Assembly: GCF_017996735.1 (NCBI RefSeq)
Contig: NZ_JAGOGJ010000031.1
Span: 1-59,719, forward strand
Source: Niveispirillum sp.
GTDB taxonomy: Bacteria > Pseudomonadota > Alphaproteobacteria > Azospirillales > Azospirillaceae
Length of the DNA stretch: 59,719 nucleotides
Direction: 5' to 3'
Each line of letters begins with the position of its first letter. Positions within the stretch are counted from its first letter, which is position 1. Below the pieces are notes generated by a model that was given only the letters and a program-made list of their open reading frames with translations, was not told where the DNA came from and made no database searches. Made by a program: the position numbers and the translations under genes. Shown here one piece after another: positions 37,891-45,517 of the stretch.

Positions 37891-38613
37891 ATGTGCGGGC
37901 GGTTTGTGCAGAAGGATCTGAAGGATATGGCCGACGCGTTCGACGCGCGTTTGCGGTCGGACCTGCCGCCGCGCATGCTGGACCCGCGCTTCAATATCGC
38001 GCCCACGGCGGAAATCGGCGTCATCGGGCTTGACCGTGCCGGACTGCGGTCGGTGACGGCCATGCGCTGGGGCCTTGTCCCGTCCTGGGCCGAGGATGCC
38101 GGCGGGGCCGCCCGCATGATCAATGCCCGCAGCGAGAGCGCCGCCGACAAGCCCAGCTTCCGCGACGCCTGGCAAAAGCGCCGGGCCGTGATCCCCGCCG
38201 ACGGCTTCTATGAATGGCCGCAGAAGGGCGACCGCAAGCAGCCCTGGTTCGTGGCCCGCGCCGATGGCCGGCCCATGGGTTTCGCCGCCCTGTGGGAAGT
38301 GTGGCGCGGGGGGGAGGACGGGCCCCTGTTCACCTGCTGCATCCTGACGGCGCCCGCCAATGACGAGATGGCCCGCATCCATGAGCGCACACCCGTGATG
38401 CTGATGGATGCAGACGCGGTCAACCGCTGGCTGTCACCCGACACGCCGGAGATTGCGCGCCATGGCATGATGCGGGCACCGGTGCCGGGAACGCTGCGGC
38501 TGCGGCCCGTCACCCCGCTGGTCAATGCCGTGCGGAATGACGGGCCAGAACTGCTGGCCCCCTATGATCCCGCAGCGGCCGCCCCGGCCCCTGCGGGGGG
38601 GAGCCTGCTGTGA
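37891..38613 (+). CDS. SRAP-family abasic-site DNA-protein crosslinker (YedK/HMCES)
   Basis: SRAP proteins cap abasic sites in single-stranded DNA through Cys2. ATG 37891 gives MCGRFVQ, placing the catalytic Cys directly after Met; an upstream GTG at 37879 would bury it. The 240-residue protein also has NIAPT, INARSES, RCxIPADGFYEW-like AVIPADGFYEWPQ (Glu) and the IHERTPVML His. It is coupled to the SNase-like gene by a GTGA overlap. Confidence 0.93.
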   Translation: MCGRFVQKDLKDMADAFDARLRSDLPPRMLDPRFNIAPTAEIGVIGLDRAGLRSVTAMRWGLVPSWAEDAGGAARMINARSESAADKPSFRDAWQKRRAVIPADGFYEWPQKGDRKQPWFVARADGRPMGFAALWEVWRGGEDGPLFTCCILTAPANDEMARIHERTPVMLMDADAVNRWLSPDTPEIARHGMMRAPVPGTLRLRPVTPLVNAVRNDGPELLAPYDPAAAAPAPAGGSLL

Positions 38614-39155
38614 GGCGCGCTGGCCTGTTGTTGGTGGGGCTGCTCGCCTTCTGTTCGCCGGCCCCGGCCCAGAACGCCGCCGACAAGGCCCCCGTCAAGG
38701 GCATCGGGGCCGCCAAGGAGGGAGACCTCGTCACCGTCAAGGGGCAGGAATTCCGCCTGTTCGGCATCGACGCGCCGGACAAGGGCCAGACCTGCGTCAA
38801 TGTCCGCGGGCAGGAATATGATTGTTTCGCCCTGGCCACGCGCATCCTTGAGCTGTTGATCAACAACATGAATATCGAATGCACGCCGCGCGGCGAGTCT
38901 CCTGCGGCGGGGCCGACACTGGCCATCTGCCGGGCGGAAAATGGCGACGACCTGGCCTATGCCATGGTGGAACGCGGCATGGCCCTGGCCTATCGGCCCT
39001 TGAGCTTCGACTATGTCTCCATCGAGGCACGGGCCATTTCCTTCCGCCGCGGCCTGTGGGGCGGGCGGGTCGAGCCACCCTGGCTGTGGCGGTCGCGACA
39101 GACGGAACAGAAACTGGACGAAATGCGCAAACCCAAGAAAGCGGGGGCGCCGTAG
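38610..39155 (+). CDS. Exported SNase-like (thermonuclease-fold) protein, divergent active site
   Basis: A signal peptide (RRAGLLLVGLLAFCSPAPAQ) leads to an OB-fold of the staphylococcal nuclease family: FRLFGIDAPDKGQTC and LAYAMVERGMALAY. The SNase Glu43 position is Asp (APD) and no clear counterpart of Arg87 is seen in the region before LAICRAENG, so nuclease activity is uncertain. Four cysteines may stabilise it in the periplasm. The GTG start overlaps the SRAP stop. 181 residues. Confidence 0.8.
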   Translation: MRRAGLLLVGLLAFCSPAPAQNAADKAPVKGIGAAKEGDLVTVKGQEFRLFGIDAPDKGQTCVNVRGQEYDCFALATRILELLINNMNIECTPRGESPAAGPTLAICRAENGDDLAYAMVERGMALAYRPLSFDYVSIEARAISFRRGLWGGRVEPPWLWRSRQTEQKLDEMRKPKKAGAP

Positions 39156-39186
39156 GCCCTTGGCACAGGCCCAAGTCCGGAAAGCA

Positions 39187-39218
39187 AAAAAACCGCCGGC
39201 TTACGCCAGCGGCTTTTT
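39187..39218. terminator. Bidirectional terminator between SNase-like gene and tRNA-Val
   Basis: AACCGCCGGC (39191-39200), loop TTAC, GCCAGCGGC then TTTTT. The reverse side has a seven-nucleotide A-run, so it also closes the tRNA gene on the minus strand. Confidence 0.8.
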
Positions 39219-39230
39219 GGGACCGGAGGA

Positions 39231-39305
39231 TGGTGGGCGCGGCAGGGATTGAACCTGCGACCCCCGCCGTGTGAAGGCGATGCTCTCCCGCTGAGCTACG
39301 CGCCC
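39231..39305 (-). tRNA. tRNA-Val(CAC)
   Basis: A 75-nt cloverleaf with encoded CCA. Acceptor GGGCGCG/CGCGCCC, D-arm GCTC/GAGC, anticodon arm TCGCC/GGCGG with loop TTCACAC (anticodon CAC), T-arm GCAGG-TTCAATC-CCTGC. It reads GUG valine codons. Confidence 0.96.
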
Positions 39306-39477
39306 ATCCGTCGTCGGTGGAGCGGGCTTTTAAGGGGTTGGCGGCAACCTGTCAAAGGGAAAAAACAACAGGTGGCTGAATTTTTCCCACCGGAATTGGC
39401 AAAGCCTTGCCGCCTGCGGCTTTCCCACCCACATTGCTGATATGCATGCCGCCATCATTGTTGGGAGGCCGAACCCT

Positions 39478-40278
39478 ATGCGCGCCCTGTTCTGCCTGCC
39501 ACTTACCTTTCTCGCCGCCGCGTCCCCGGCAATCGCGCAAAAGGCCGACAGCCTGTCCCTGACCTATGCGGTGCATGTGGGCGGAATGCATGTGCTGGAT
39601 GCCGATGCCGACATGGCGCTGGGGCCCGATGGCTACCGCGCCGGCCTGAAGATGGAGACGGACGGCTTCCTGGGTAGGGTGGCGCAATGGAAGACAGATG
39701 TCCGGGCGCAGGGGCACCTGTCCGGCCCCCTGCCCCGCCCGCGCCAGTTCACCGCCCATGGAAGCTGGCGCGACCAGCCACGCCTGACCACGGTGGATTA
39801 TACACCGGACGGGGTGCCCACCTTGACCCTGGCCGATCCGGAACCAGAACAGGACCGCGAGCCGGTGCCCGCCGATCTGCGCCTGGGCACCGTGGACCCG
39901 GTATCGGCCATTGTGGCCGTGCTGGATCAGGTGGCCAAGAAGGGCGATTGCAATATCACCGTCCCCGTCTATGACGGACGGCAGCGTTACGATCTGGTCT
40001 TCGCCACCCAGGGGGAAACGGTGCTGGAGGCATCATCCCTGTCGGTTTATGCCGGCCCGGCCACGGCATGCAGCGTACAGTACAAGCCGCTGGCCGGCCG
40101 CTGGAAGGAGAACCGTTCCCGCGATCGTGACCGGGAGGGGGCAAAGCGCAAGGATGTGCCGGTGACGCTGTTCATCGCGCCCGCTGTGGCCGGTGGCCCA
40201 CCCGTGCCGGTACGGCTGGAAATGGACAGCATGCTGGGCGCGGTGAAGGTGCATCTGGCCGCCGTGAAGGCGGGTTGA
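39478..40278 (+). CDS. Exported DUF3108-family protein
   Basis: A 266-residue protein with a signal peptide (MRALFCLPLTFLAAASPAIA). The mature part begins LTYAVHVGGMHVLDADADM and contains SAIVAVLDQVAKKG and CSVQYKPLAGRW, the DUF3108 pattern of periplasmic beta-rich proteins of unknown role. The ATG at 39478 is preceded by GGGAGG at 9 nt. An Arg/Lys/Asp-rich segment (ENRSRDRDREGAKRKD) forms a charged loop. Confidence 0.83.
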   Translation: MRALFCLPLTFLAAASPAIAQKADSLSLTYAVHVGGMHVLDADADMALGPDGYRAGLKMETDGFLGRVAQWKTDVRAQGHLSGPLPRPRQFTAHGSWRDQPRLTTVDYTPDGVPTLTLADPEPEQDREPVPADLRLGTVDPVSAIVAVLDQVAKKGDCNITVPVYDGRQRYDLVFATQGETVLEASSLSVYAGPATACSVQYKPLAGRWKENRSRDRDREGAKRKDVPVTLFIAPAVAGGPPVPVRLEMDSMLGAVKVHLAAVKAG

Positions 40279-40280
40279 TC

Positions 40281-40958
40281 TCACCCCAGCCGTAACAACG
40301 CCGCCGGCAGGTCCGCGAAGCTTTCGATAATGATATCCGCGCCCAACGCTTCCAGCGGCATACGCGGATAACCATAGGCGACGGCGACCACGGGCACACC
40401 GGCCCCACGCGCGGCGGCCACGTCATTGGCATTGTCCCCCACCATCACCGCCCCCGCCGCATCCACGCCCAGACGGTCCATCACCCACAGAAGGGGGGCG
40501 GGGTGCGGCTTTTTCTGCGCCACCGTGTCCCCGCCCGCGACCGCGTCGAAGAAGGGGGCAAGGCCCAGATCGCGCAGCAGGTCGTGGCTGATGCCCGCCG
40601 GCTTGTTGGTGCACAGGCCCAGGCGATGGCCCGACGCCTTCAACGCCGCCAGGGTATCCACAACACCGGGATAAAGACAGACGGGGTCGGCCGGCAGGGC
40701 GCCATAGATATCCAGGTAACGTGCCGTCATCGGCCCCACCCTGTCGGGGGTCAGCGCATCGCCGGTGGCGGCGAAAGCCTGCTCCACCAGCCGGGCCGCC
40801 CCATCGCCGATCATGCCATGCACCTCGGCCAGCGGCAGTTCGCGACGCCCTTCCTGTGCCAACAGCCGGTTCAGGCCCAGGGCAATATCCGGCGCGCTGT
40901 CGATCAGGGTGCCATCGAAATCGAAGATCAGGGCGGGAAACCGTTCAAGGATGCTCAT
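40281..40958 (-). CDS. gph: Phosphoglycolate phosphatase (HAD family)
   Basis: Dephosphorylates 2-phosphoglycolate from DNA repair or oxygenase side reactions. The 225-residue HAD protein has LIFDFDGTLIDSAPDI (nucleophile Asp), LCTNKPAG, KKPHPAP (Lys) and MVGDNANDVAAARGAG. HAD phosphatases vary in substrate, so Gph is the likely but not certain assignment. It diverges from glmU over 85 nt. Confidence 0.87.
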   Translation of the reverse strand: MSILERFPALIFDFDGTLIDSAPDIALGLNRLLAQEGRRELPLAEVHGMIGDGAARLVEQAFAATGDALTPDRVGPMTARYLDIYGALPADPVCLYPGVVDTLAALKASGHRLGLCTNKPAGISHDLLRDLGLAPFFDAVAGGDTVAQKKPHPAPLLWVMDRLGVDAAGAVMVGDNANDVAAARGAGVPVVAVAYGYPRMPLEALGADIIIESFADLPAALLRLG

Positions 40959-41043
40959 GTCGTCTGCCGCTTCCGCTTGGCTTTCACAGGGGTCTGTATG
41001 ATACAGGGGGCCAGATCGACAAACAGCCGACCGGCCCGCCACC

Positions 41044-42402
41044 ATGCCCCAACGTCCGCTCGCCTGCATCATCCTTGCCGCCGGCAAGGGCACGCGCATG
41101 AAATCCGCCTTGCCCAAGGTGCTGCACCCGCTGGGCGGGCAGCCCATGGTCAACCATGTGATCCGGGCCGCACAAAGCCTGTCGCCGGAACGGATCGTGG
41201 TGGTGGTCGGCCCCGGCATGGACAATGTCGCTGCCGCCGTGGCGCCCCACCCGACGGTGGTGCAGGAACAGCAATTGGGCACTGGCGACGCGGTGAAGGC
41301 GGCCCTGGGCGAACTGGCCGGTTTCACGGGCGATGTGCTGGTGCTGTACGGTGATTCGCCGTTGATCACGCCGGCGACCCTGTCGGCCATGGTGGCGGCG
41401 CGCGACGATGGACAGAACCCGGCCGTGGTGGTGCTGGGCATGCGGCCCGCCGATCCCGGCGCCTATGGCCGCCTGATCCGGGGTGCCGGGGGTGGTCTGG
41501 AAAGGATCGTGGAATTTCTGGACGCCACCCCGGAAGAACGCGCCGTCACCCTGTGCAATGCCGGTTTCATGGCCTTTGACGGGGCGCGCATGGGCGACCT
41601 GCTGGCCGGGATCGGCAATGCCAATGCCAAGGGTGAATATTATCTGACCGATGCCGTGGCAGTGGCGCGGTCCAGGGGCTGGACCTGCGCCGTGGTGGAG
41701 GGACCGACCGACGATACGGCCGGGATCAACAGCCGGGCCGAACTGGCCGGCATCGAAAAGATCTTCCAGAACCGCCTGCGTCAGGCCGCGATGGCCAATG
41801 GCGCCACCCTGCTGGACCCCGATACCGTCTATTTCGCGGCCGATACGGTACTGGGCCGCGATGTCACCGTGGGCCAGAATGTGGTGTTCGGGCCGGGCGT
41901 GACGGTGGAGGATGGGGTCGAGATCAAGCCCTTCAGCCATCTGGAAGGCGTGATCGTGCGCAAGGCTGCCATCATCGGCCCCTATGCCCGCCTGCGCCCC
42001 GGCACGGATGTGGGCGAAGGGGCGCATATCGGCAATTTTGTGGAGCTGAAAAACACGCAGTTCGGCAAGGGCGCGAAGGCCAACCACCTGACTTATCTGG
42101 GTGATGCCGATGTCGGCGGCGGGTCCAATATCGGGGCTGGCACCATCACATGCAATTATGATGGCGTGTTGAAGCACCGCACCCGCATTGGGGAGAATGT
42201 GTTCATCGGCACCCATTCCACCCTGGTGGCGCCCGTAAGTGTGGGCGACGGCGCCTATACGGCGGCGGGCACGGTGGTGACCCGCGACGTGTCGCCCGAC
42301 GCGCTGGCCATCAGCCGCGCCCCGCAGGAGGAAAAGGCCGGCTGGGCGTCGCGCTACCGTGCCGCAAAACTGGCGCTGAAGGCCAAGCTGGGAAAGAAAT
42401 AG
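41044..42402 (+). CDS. glmU: Bifunctional UDP-GlcNAc pyrophosphorylase / GlcN-1-P acetyltransferase
   Basis: Makes UDP-N-acetylglucosamine for peptidoglycan and lipopolysaccharide. The N-terminal uridyltransferase has LAAGKGTRMKS, QLGTGDAV, YGDSPL and GEYYLTDAV; from about residue 250 a left-handed beta-helix follows with RPG, FVELKN, HLTYLGDADVG and NYDGVLKHRT (acetyl-transfer residues). 452 residues, the family's usual length. No Shine-Dalgarno is clear. A large hairpin follows. Confidence 0.97.
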   Translation: MPQRPLACIILAAGKGTRMKSALPKVLHPLGGQPMVNHVIRAAQSLSPERIVVVVGPGMDNVAAAVAPHPTVVQEQQLGTGDAVKAALGELAGFTGDVLVLYGDSPLITPATLSAMVAARDDGQNPAVVVLGMRPADPGAYGRLIRGAGGGLERIVEFLDATPEERAVTLCNAGFMAFDGARMGDLLAGIGNANAKGEYYLTDAVAVARSRGWTCAVVEGPTDDTAGINSRAELAGIEKIFQNRLRQAAMANGATLLDPDTVYFAADTVLGRDVTVGQNVVFGPGVTVEDGVEIKPFSHLEGVIVRKAAIIGPYARLRPGTDVGEGAHIGNFVELKNTQFGKGAKANHLTYLGDADVGGGSNIGAGTITCNYDGVLKHRTRIGENVFIGTHSTLVAPVSVGDGAYTAAGTVVTRDVSPDALAISRAPQEEKAGWASRYRAAKLALKAKLGKK

Positions 42403-42419
42403 GCTGGTGCCTAAACCCA

Positions 42420-42455
42420 CCCCCCAGCCATCGGCAGCAGCCGATGGCTGGGGGG
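42420..42455. terminator. Large GC-rich hairpin between glmU and yajQ
   Basis: Perfect 16-bp stem CCCCCCAGCCATCGGC / GCCGATGGCTGGGGGG with loop AGCA. It sits between convergent genes. There is no U-run, but stability is high. Confidence 0.7.
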
Positions 42456-42469
42456 GATGGTTGCCCAGA

Positions 42470-42961
42470 TCAGTCGCGGAAATTCACATATTGCAGGGGC
42501 TGTTCAATCTTCAGCCCCTTCACCATGGCAATGGCGGCCTGCAGGTCATCGATCTTCTTGCCGGTGATGCGCAACTCATCACCCTGGATGGAGGCCTGGA
42601 CCTTCATCTTGCTGTCCTTGATGGCCTTGGTGATCTGCTTGGCCAGGGTCTGATCAAGCCCCTGCTTCACCTTGATGGTCTGGCGCAGGGTGCCGCCGGC
42701 GGCGTTTTCTTCCTTGCCCCAGTCCAGGCAACCGGGGTCCAGCTTGCGGCGCACGAAATAGCCTTTCAGCATTTCCTGCAACTGCGCCAGCTTGGTTGCA
42801 TCCTCGGTATGGATGTGGATTTCGTTCTCCTTCTCCTTCACCTCCAGGGTGGACTTGGAGCCTTTGAAATCGAAACGCGTCAGCACTTCGCGCACCACAC
42901 CCTGCACGGCGTTGTTCACTTCGGCGATTTCGGTCTTGGAGACGATGTCGAAAGAAGGCAT
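42470..42961 (-). CDS. YajQ-family nucleotide-binding protein
   Basis: A 163-residue two-domain protein starting MPSFDIVSKTEIAEVNNAVQ, with TRFDFKGSKSTLE and IQGDELRITGKKIDDLQ. YajQ homologues bind nucleotides, and some bind c-di-GMP and act with a transcription factor (shown in Xanthomonas). With the GGDEF/EAL protein and adhesin in the window, a c-di-GMP link is possible but unproven here. Confidence 0.92.
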   Translation of the reverse strand: MPSFDIVSKTEIAEVNNAVQGVVREVLTRFDFKGSKSTLEVKEKENEIHIHTEDATKLAQLQEMLKGYFVRRKLDPGCLDWGKEENAAGGTLRQTIKVKQGLDQTLAKQITKAIKDSKMKVQASIQGDELRITGKKIDDLQAAIAMVKGLKIEQPLQYVNFRD

Positions 42962-43045
42962 CGGGGAAAGGTTCCTGGCAACGGATTGAACTGGACGCCA
43001 GATTAGCATCCCGCATCCCCACCCGTCACCCTTCCCCGCCGGGGG

Positions 43046-43213
43046 TCAGCCCTTCGGGGCTGCCACGGTCACCTGGTCATGGGCCAGGGCCGCGTCGCCG
43101 GCATGGGCCGTCTGTTCACCGGCGGACAGTGCCGCCACCACGAACAGACCGCACAGGACCAGGGCTTGCAGGACCATGGCGGCACGCTGCTTCAGATTTG
43201 TCGCTTCACGCAT
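43046..43213 (-). CDS. 55-residue single-pass membrane or secreted protein
   Basis: ATG 43213 has a full AAGGAGG 6 nt upstream, strong evidence that the frame is translated. After a short charged start (MREATNLKQR) comes a hydrophobic helix (MVLQALVLCGLFVVAALSAG), then a polar tail (EQTAHAGDAALAHDQ). It may be a membrane peptide or a cleaved secreted peptide. I do not recognise it. Confidence 0.7.
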   Translation of the reverse strand: MREATNLKQRAAMVLQALVLCGLFVVAALSAGEQTAHAGDAALAHDQVTVAAPKG

Positions 43214-43543
43214 AACGGCCTCCTTCTGTTTCAGTAAGCCTCAATCGCCGGCGGCGCAGTCGCTGCCGAAGCGGTTCCGGTCAGCCCGGACCCGCGCTTG
43301 AGGCTTGGTGTTGATCCCGGGCATCGCCCCGATACCCATGAACGCACTATATAAGCGACTCTTTAACATGCAAACGTTTATATTGTCTCTGGAGGGTTTC
43401 GGCACGGTAACGCCCTCCCCCTGTTGCACGCACAGCACAGGGGCCGACCGTCGCGGCGGGTGCATTGGCCCTTTGCGGGCCGGAAGGCGGGTGCTAGATG
43501 TCTGATGACCGCCCTTGCCAGGGCCGTGGATACGGGAAATGTG
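43214..43543. other. Divergent intergenic region before pmbA
   Basis: About 330 nt. An AT-rich patch (43345-43385, with TATATA and TATATT elements on both strands) probably carries divergent promoters. A 32-codon minus frame (43241-43339, starting MGIGAMPGI) precedes the 55-residue gene, with no ribosome site. I see nothing else. Confidence 0.4.
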
Positions 43544-44896
43544 ATGAGCAAGCCCAGTTTCGACCAGGACGCCGCCAATCTGCTGGACGATCTGATCCAG
43601 CGCGCCCGCCGCGCCGGTGCCGATACGGCCGATGCGCTGCTGGTCGATGCGGCGTCCCTGTCGCTGTCCACGCGTCTGGGTCAGCCGGAAGGGCTGGAAC
43701 GCTCGGAAGCGGGTGACCTGGGCCTGCGCGTCTTTGTCGGCAAGCGCATGGCCGTGGTGTCCAGCACCGATCGCAGCCCGCGCATGCTGACCGAACTGGC
43801 GGAACGGGCCGTGGCCATGGCGCGCGCCGTGCCGGAGGACCCGTTCTGTGGCATCGCCGATCCGGACCAGATCGCCCGCGACTGGATCGACCTGGACCTG
43901 CTGGATGTCACCGAGCCGACGGCGGATGAACTGATCGCCGCCGCCAAGGCGACTGAGGATGCGGCCCGCGCCGTGGCCGGCGTCACCAATTCGGACGGGG
44001 CGGATGCAAGCTGGAGCCGCAGCGCCGTGACGCTGGTGGCCAGCAACGGTTTTGCCGGCGGCTATGGCGTGTCGCGCCGGTCGCTTTCCGTCTCCGTCCT
44101 GGCTGGTGAAGGCACCGGGATGGAGCGGGACTATGACTACCATTCCGCCATCTATGCCAGCGACCTGGAAAGCCCCGCAGAAATCGGCGCGCGGGCGGGC
44201 CGCAAGACGGTGGCCAAGCTGAACCCCCGCAAGGTGAAAAGCCAGGCCGTTCCCATCATCTTCGACCCGCGCCTGTCGGGTGGATTCGTCGGCACCCTGT
44301 GCGGCGCCATTTCCGGTGCCGCCATCGCGCGGGGCACCAGTTTCCTGAAGGACCGGCTGGGCCAGCAGGTGTTCGGCACCGGCATCCGCATTGTGGAGGA
44401 TCCGCATGTCCGCCGGGGCATGCGGTCGAAGCCGTTCGATGCCGAGGGGCTGGCCAACCACCGGCGCAACCTGATCGAGGATGGGGTGCTGACCACCTGG
44501 ATTCTGGATCTGCGATCCTCGCGCCAGTTGGGCCTGTCGCCCACCGGCCATGCCACGCGCGGCACCAGCGGCCCGCCGGCCCCCAGCCCCACCAATGTCT
44601 ATATGGAGGCCGGGACCCTGTCGCCGAAGGAACTGATGGCCGACATCCAGCAGGGCCTGTATGTGACGGAGATGATGGGCCAGGGCGTCAACGGCGTGAC
44701 GGGTGATTATTCACGCGGGGCGGCCGGCTTCTGGATCGAGAATGGCGAGATCGCCTATCCGGTCAGCGAGATCACCATCGCCGGTAACCTGAAGGACATG
44801 TACCGCCGGCTGACCCCCGCCAGCGACCTGCGCCTGCGCTACGGCATCGACGCGCCGACCCTGCGCATCGACGGGATGACGGTCGCCGGGATGTAA
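43544..44896 (+). CDS. pmbA: PmbA/TldE-family metalloprotease-like subunit
   Basis: TldD/TldE (PmbA) form a heteromeric protease that digests unfolded leader peptides, for example of microcin B17, and inactivates CcdA. The 450-residue protein (same length as E. coli PmbA) has LSLSTRLGQPEGLERSEAGD, GISGAAIARGTSFLKDRLGQ-type core, RGTSGPPAPSPTNVYMEAG and MMGQGVNGVTGDYSRGAAGF. It lacks the HExxxH zinc motif of TldD, as expected for the TldE half. tldD is not in the window. Confidence 0.93.
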   Translation: MSKPSFDQDAANLLDDLIQRARRAGADTADALLVDAASLSLSTRLGQPEGLERSEAGDLGLRVFVGKRMAVVSSTDRSPRMLTELAERAVAMARAVPEDPFCGIADPDQIARDWIDLDLLDVTEPTADELIAAAKATEDAARAVAGVTNSDGADASWSRSAVTLVASNGFAGGYGVSRRSLSVSVLAGEGTGMERDYDYHSAIYASDLESPAEIGARAGRKTVAKLNPRKVKSQAVPIIFDPRLSGGFVGTLCGAISGAAIARGTSFLKDRLGQQVFGTGIRIVEDPHVRRGMRSKPFDAEGLANHRRNLIEDGVLTTWILDLRSSRQLGLSPTGHATRGTSGPPAPSPTNVYMEAGTLSPKELMADIQQGLYVTEMMGQGVNGVTGDYSRGAAGFWIENGEIAYPVSEITIAGNLKDMYRRLTPASDLRLRYGIDAPTLRIDGMTVAGM

Positions 44897-44901
44897 TCAA
44901 G

Positions 44902-44918
44902 GCCCCGGATACCGGGGC
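44902..44918 (+). terminator. Possible short hairpin after pmbA
   Basis: GCCCCGG / CCGGGGC with a 3-nt loop directly after the stop, no U-run. Confidence 0.3.
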
Positions 44919-44938
44919 GGCCGGCCATCACGGTATAA

Positions 44939-45457
44939 TTGCGCGAGCATGCGGTGAGCGTTCCCGACCTCTGGTCTTTCTCCCTTGCCCTCTATGCGGC
45001 ACCCGGCGTGGCGGAAGCCTGCCTGACGGCACAGGACCGGCAGGGTGCCGATGTCAATCTGCTGCTCTGGGCCGCCTGGCTGGCGGTTCAGGGCCATGAT
45101 CTGAGGCCCGACGAACTGGCCGCGGCGCGGGCGGCCACCGCACCCTGGCGGGACGAGATCGTGCGGCCGCTGCGGGCGGTACGGCGGCGGCTGAAAACCG
45201 GTCCCTTCCCCGCCCCGGACGCCATGACGGAGTCGCTGCGCAATCAGGTCAAGATGGCGGAACTGGCGGCAGAGCAGGTGCAGCAATCGCTGCTGCAAAC
45301 GCTGCCGGCGGCACGCCGGACGGGGGGTGCTGTGGCCGATCTGCTGCAGGCCAACCTGTCGCTGTTGCCGGGCGGCGACGTTCTGGCGGCTGTAACAATC
45401 CCGTTACATGCCGACCTTCGCGATGGCCCGGACGCGGTGCTAGGGTCCCCGACATAA
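44939..45457 (+). CDS. TIGR02444-family protein (DUF2390)
   Basis: A 172-residue protein with the family signature LWSFSLALYAAPGVAEACL followed by QDRQGADVNLLLWAAWLA. The function is unknown; the rest is helical and Ala-rich. The start is uncertain: TTG 44939 or GTG 44954. A perfect TATAAT (44934-44939) would place transcription start near 44947, close to the GTG, so the mRNA may be leaderless. Confidence 0.8.
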   Translation: MREHAVSVPDLWSFSLALYAAPGVAEACLTAQDRQGADVNLLLWAAWLAVQGHDLRPDELAAARAATAPWRDEIVRPLRAVRRRLKTGPFPAPDAMTESLRNQVKMAELAAEQVQQSLLQTLPAARRTGGAVADLLQANLSLLPGGDVLAAVTIPLHADLRDGPDAVLGSPT

Positions 45458-45517
45458 ACAGACCGCCTGGCAAGGCGGCGGCTCAACACATATCGTCGAT
45501 CAGACGGGGGACCCCAC

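Noticed and set aside
40959..41441. 161-residue N-terminal extension of Gph
   Set aside because: It lies antisense to glmU and the HAD domain begins directly after ATG 40958.
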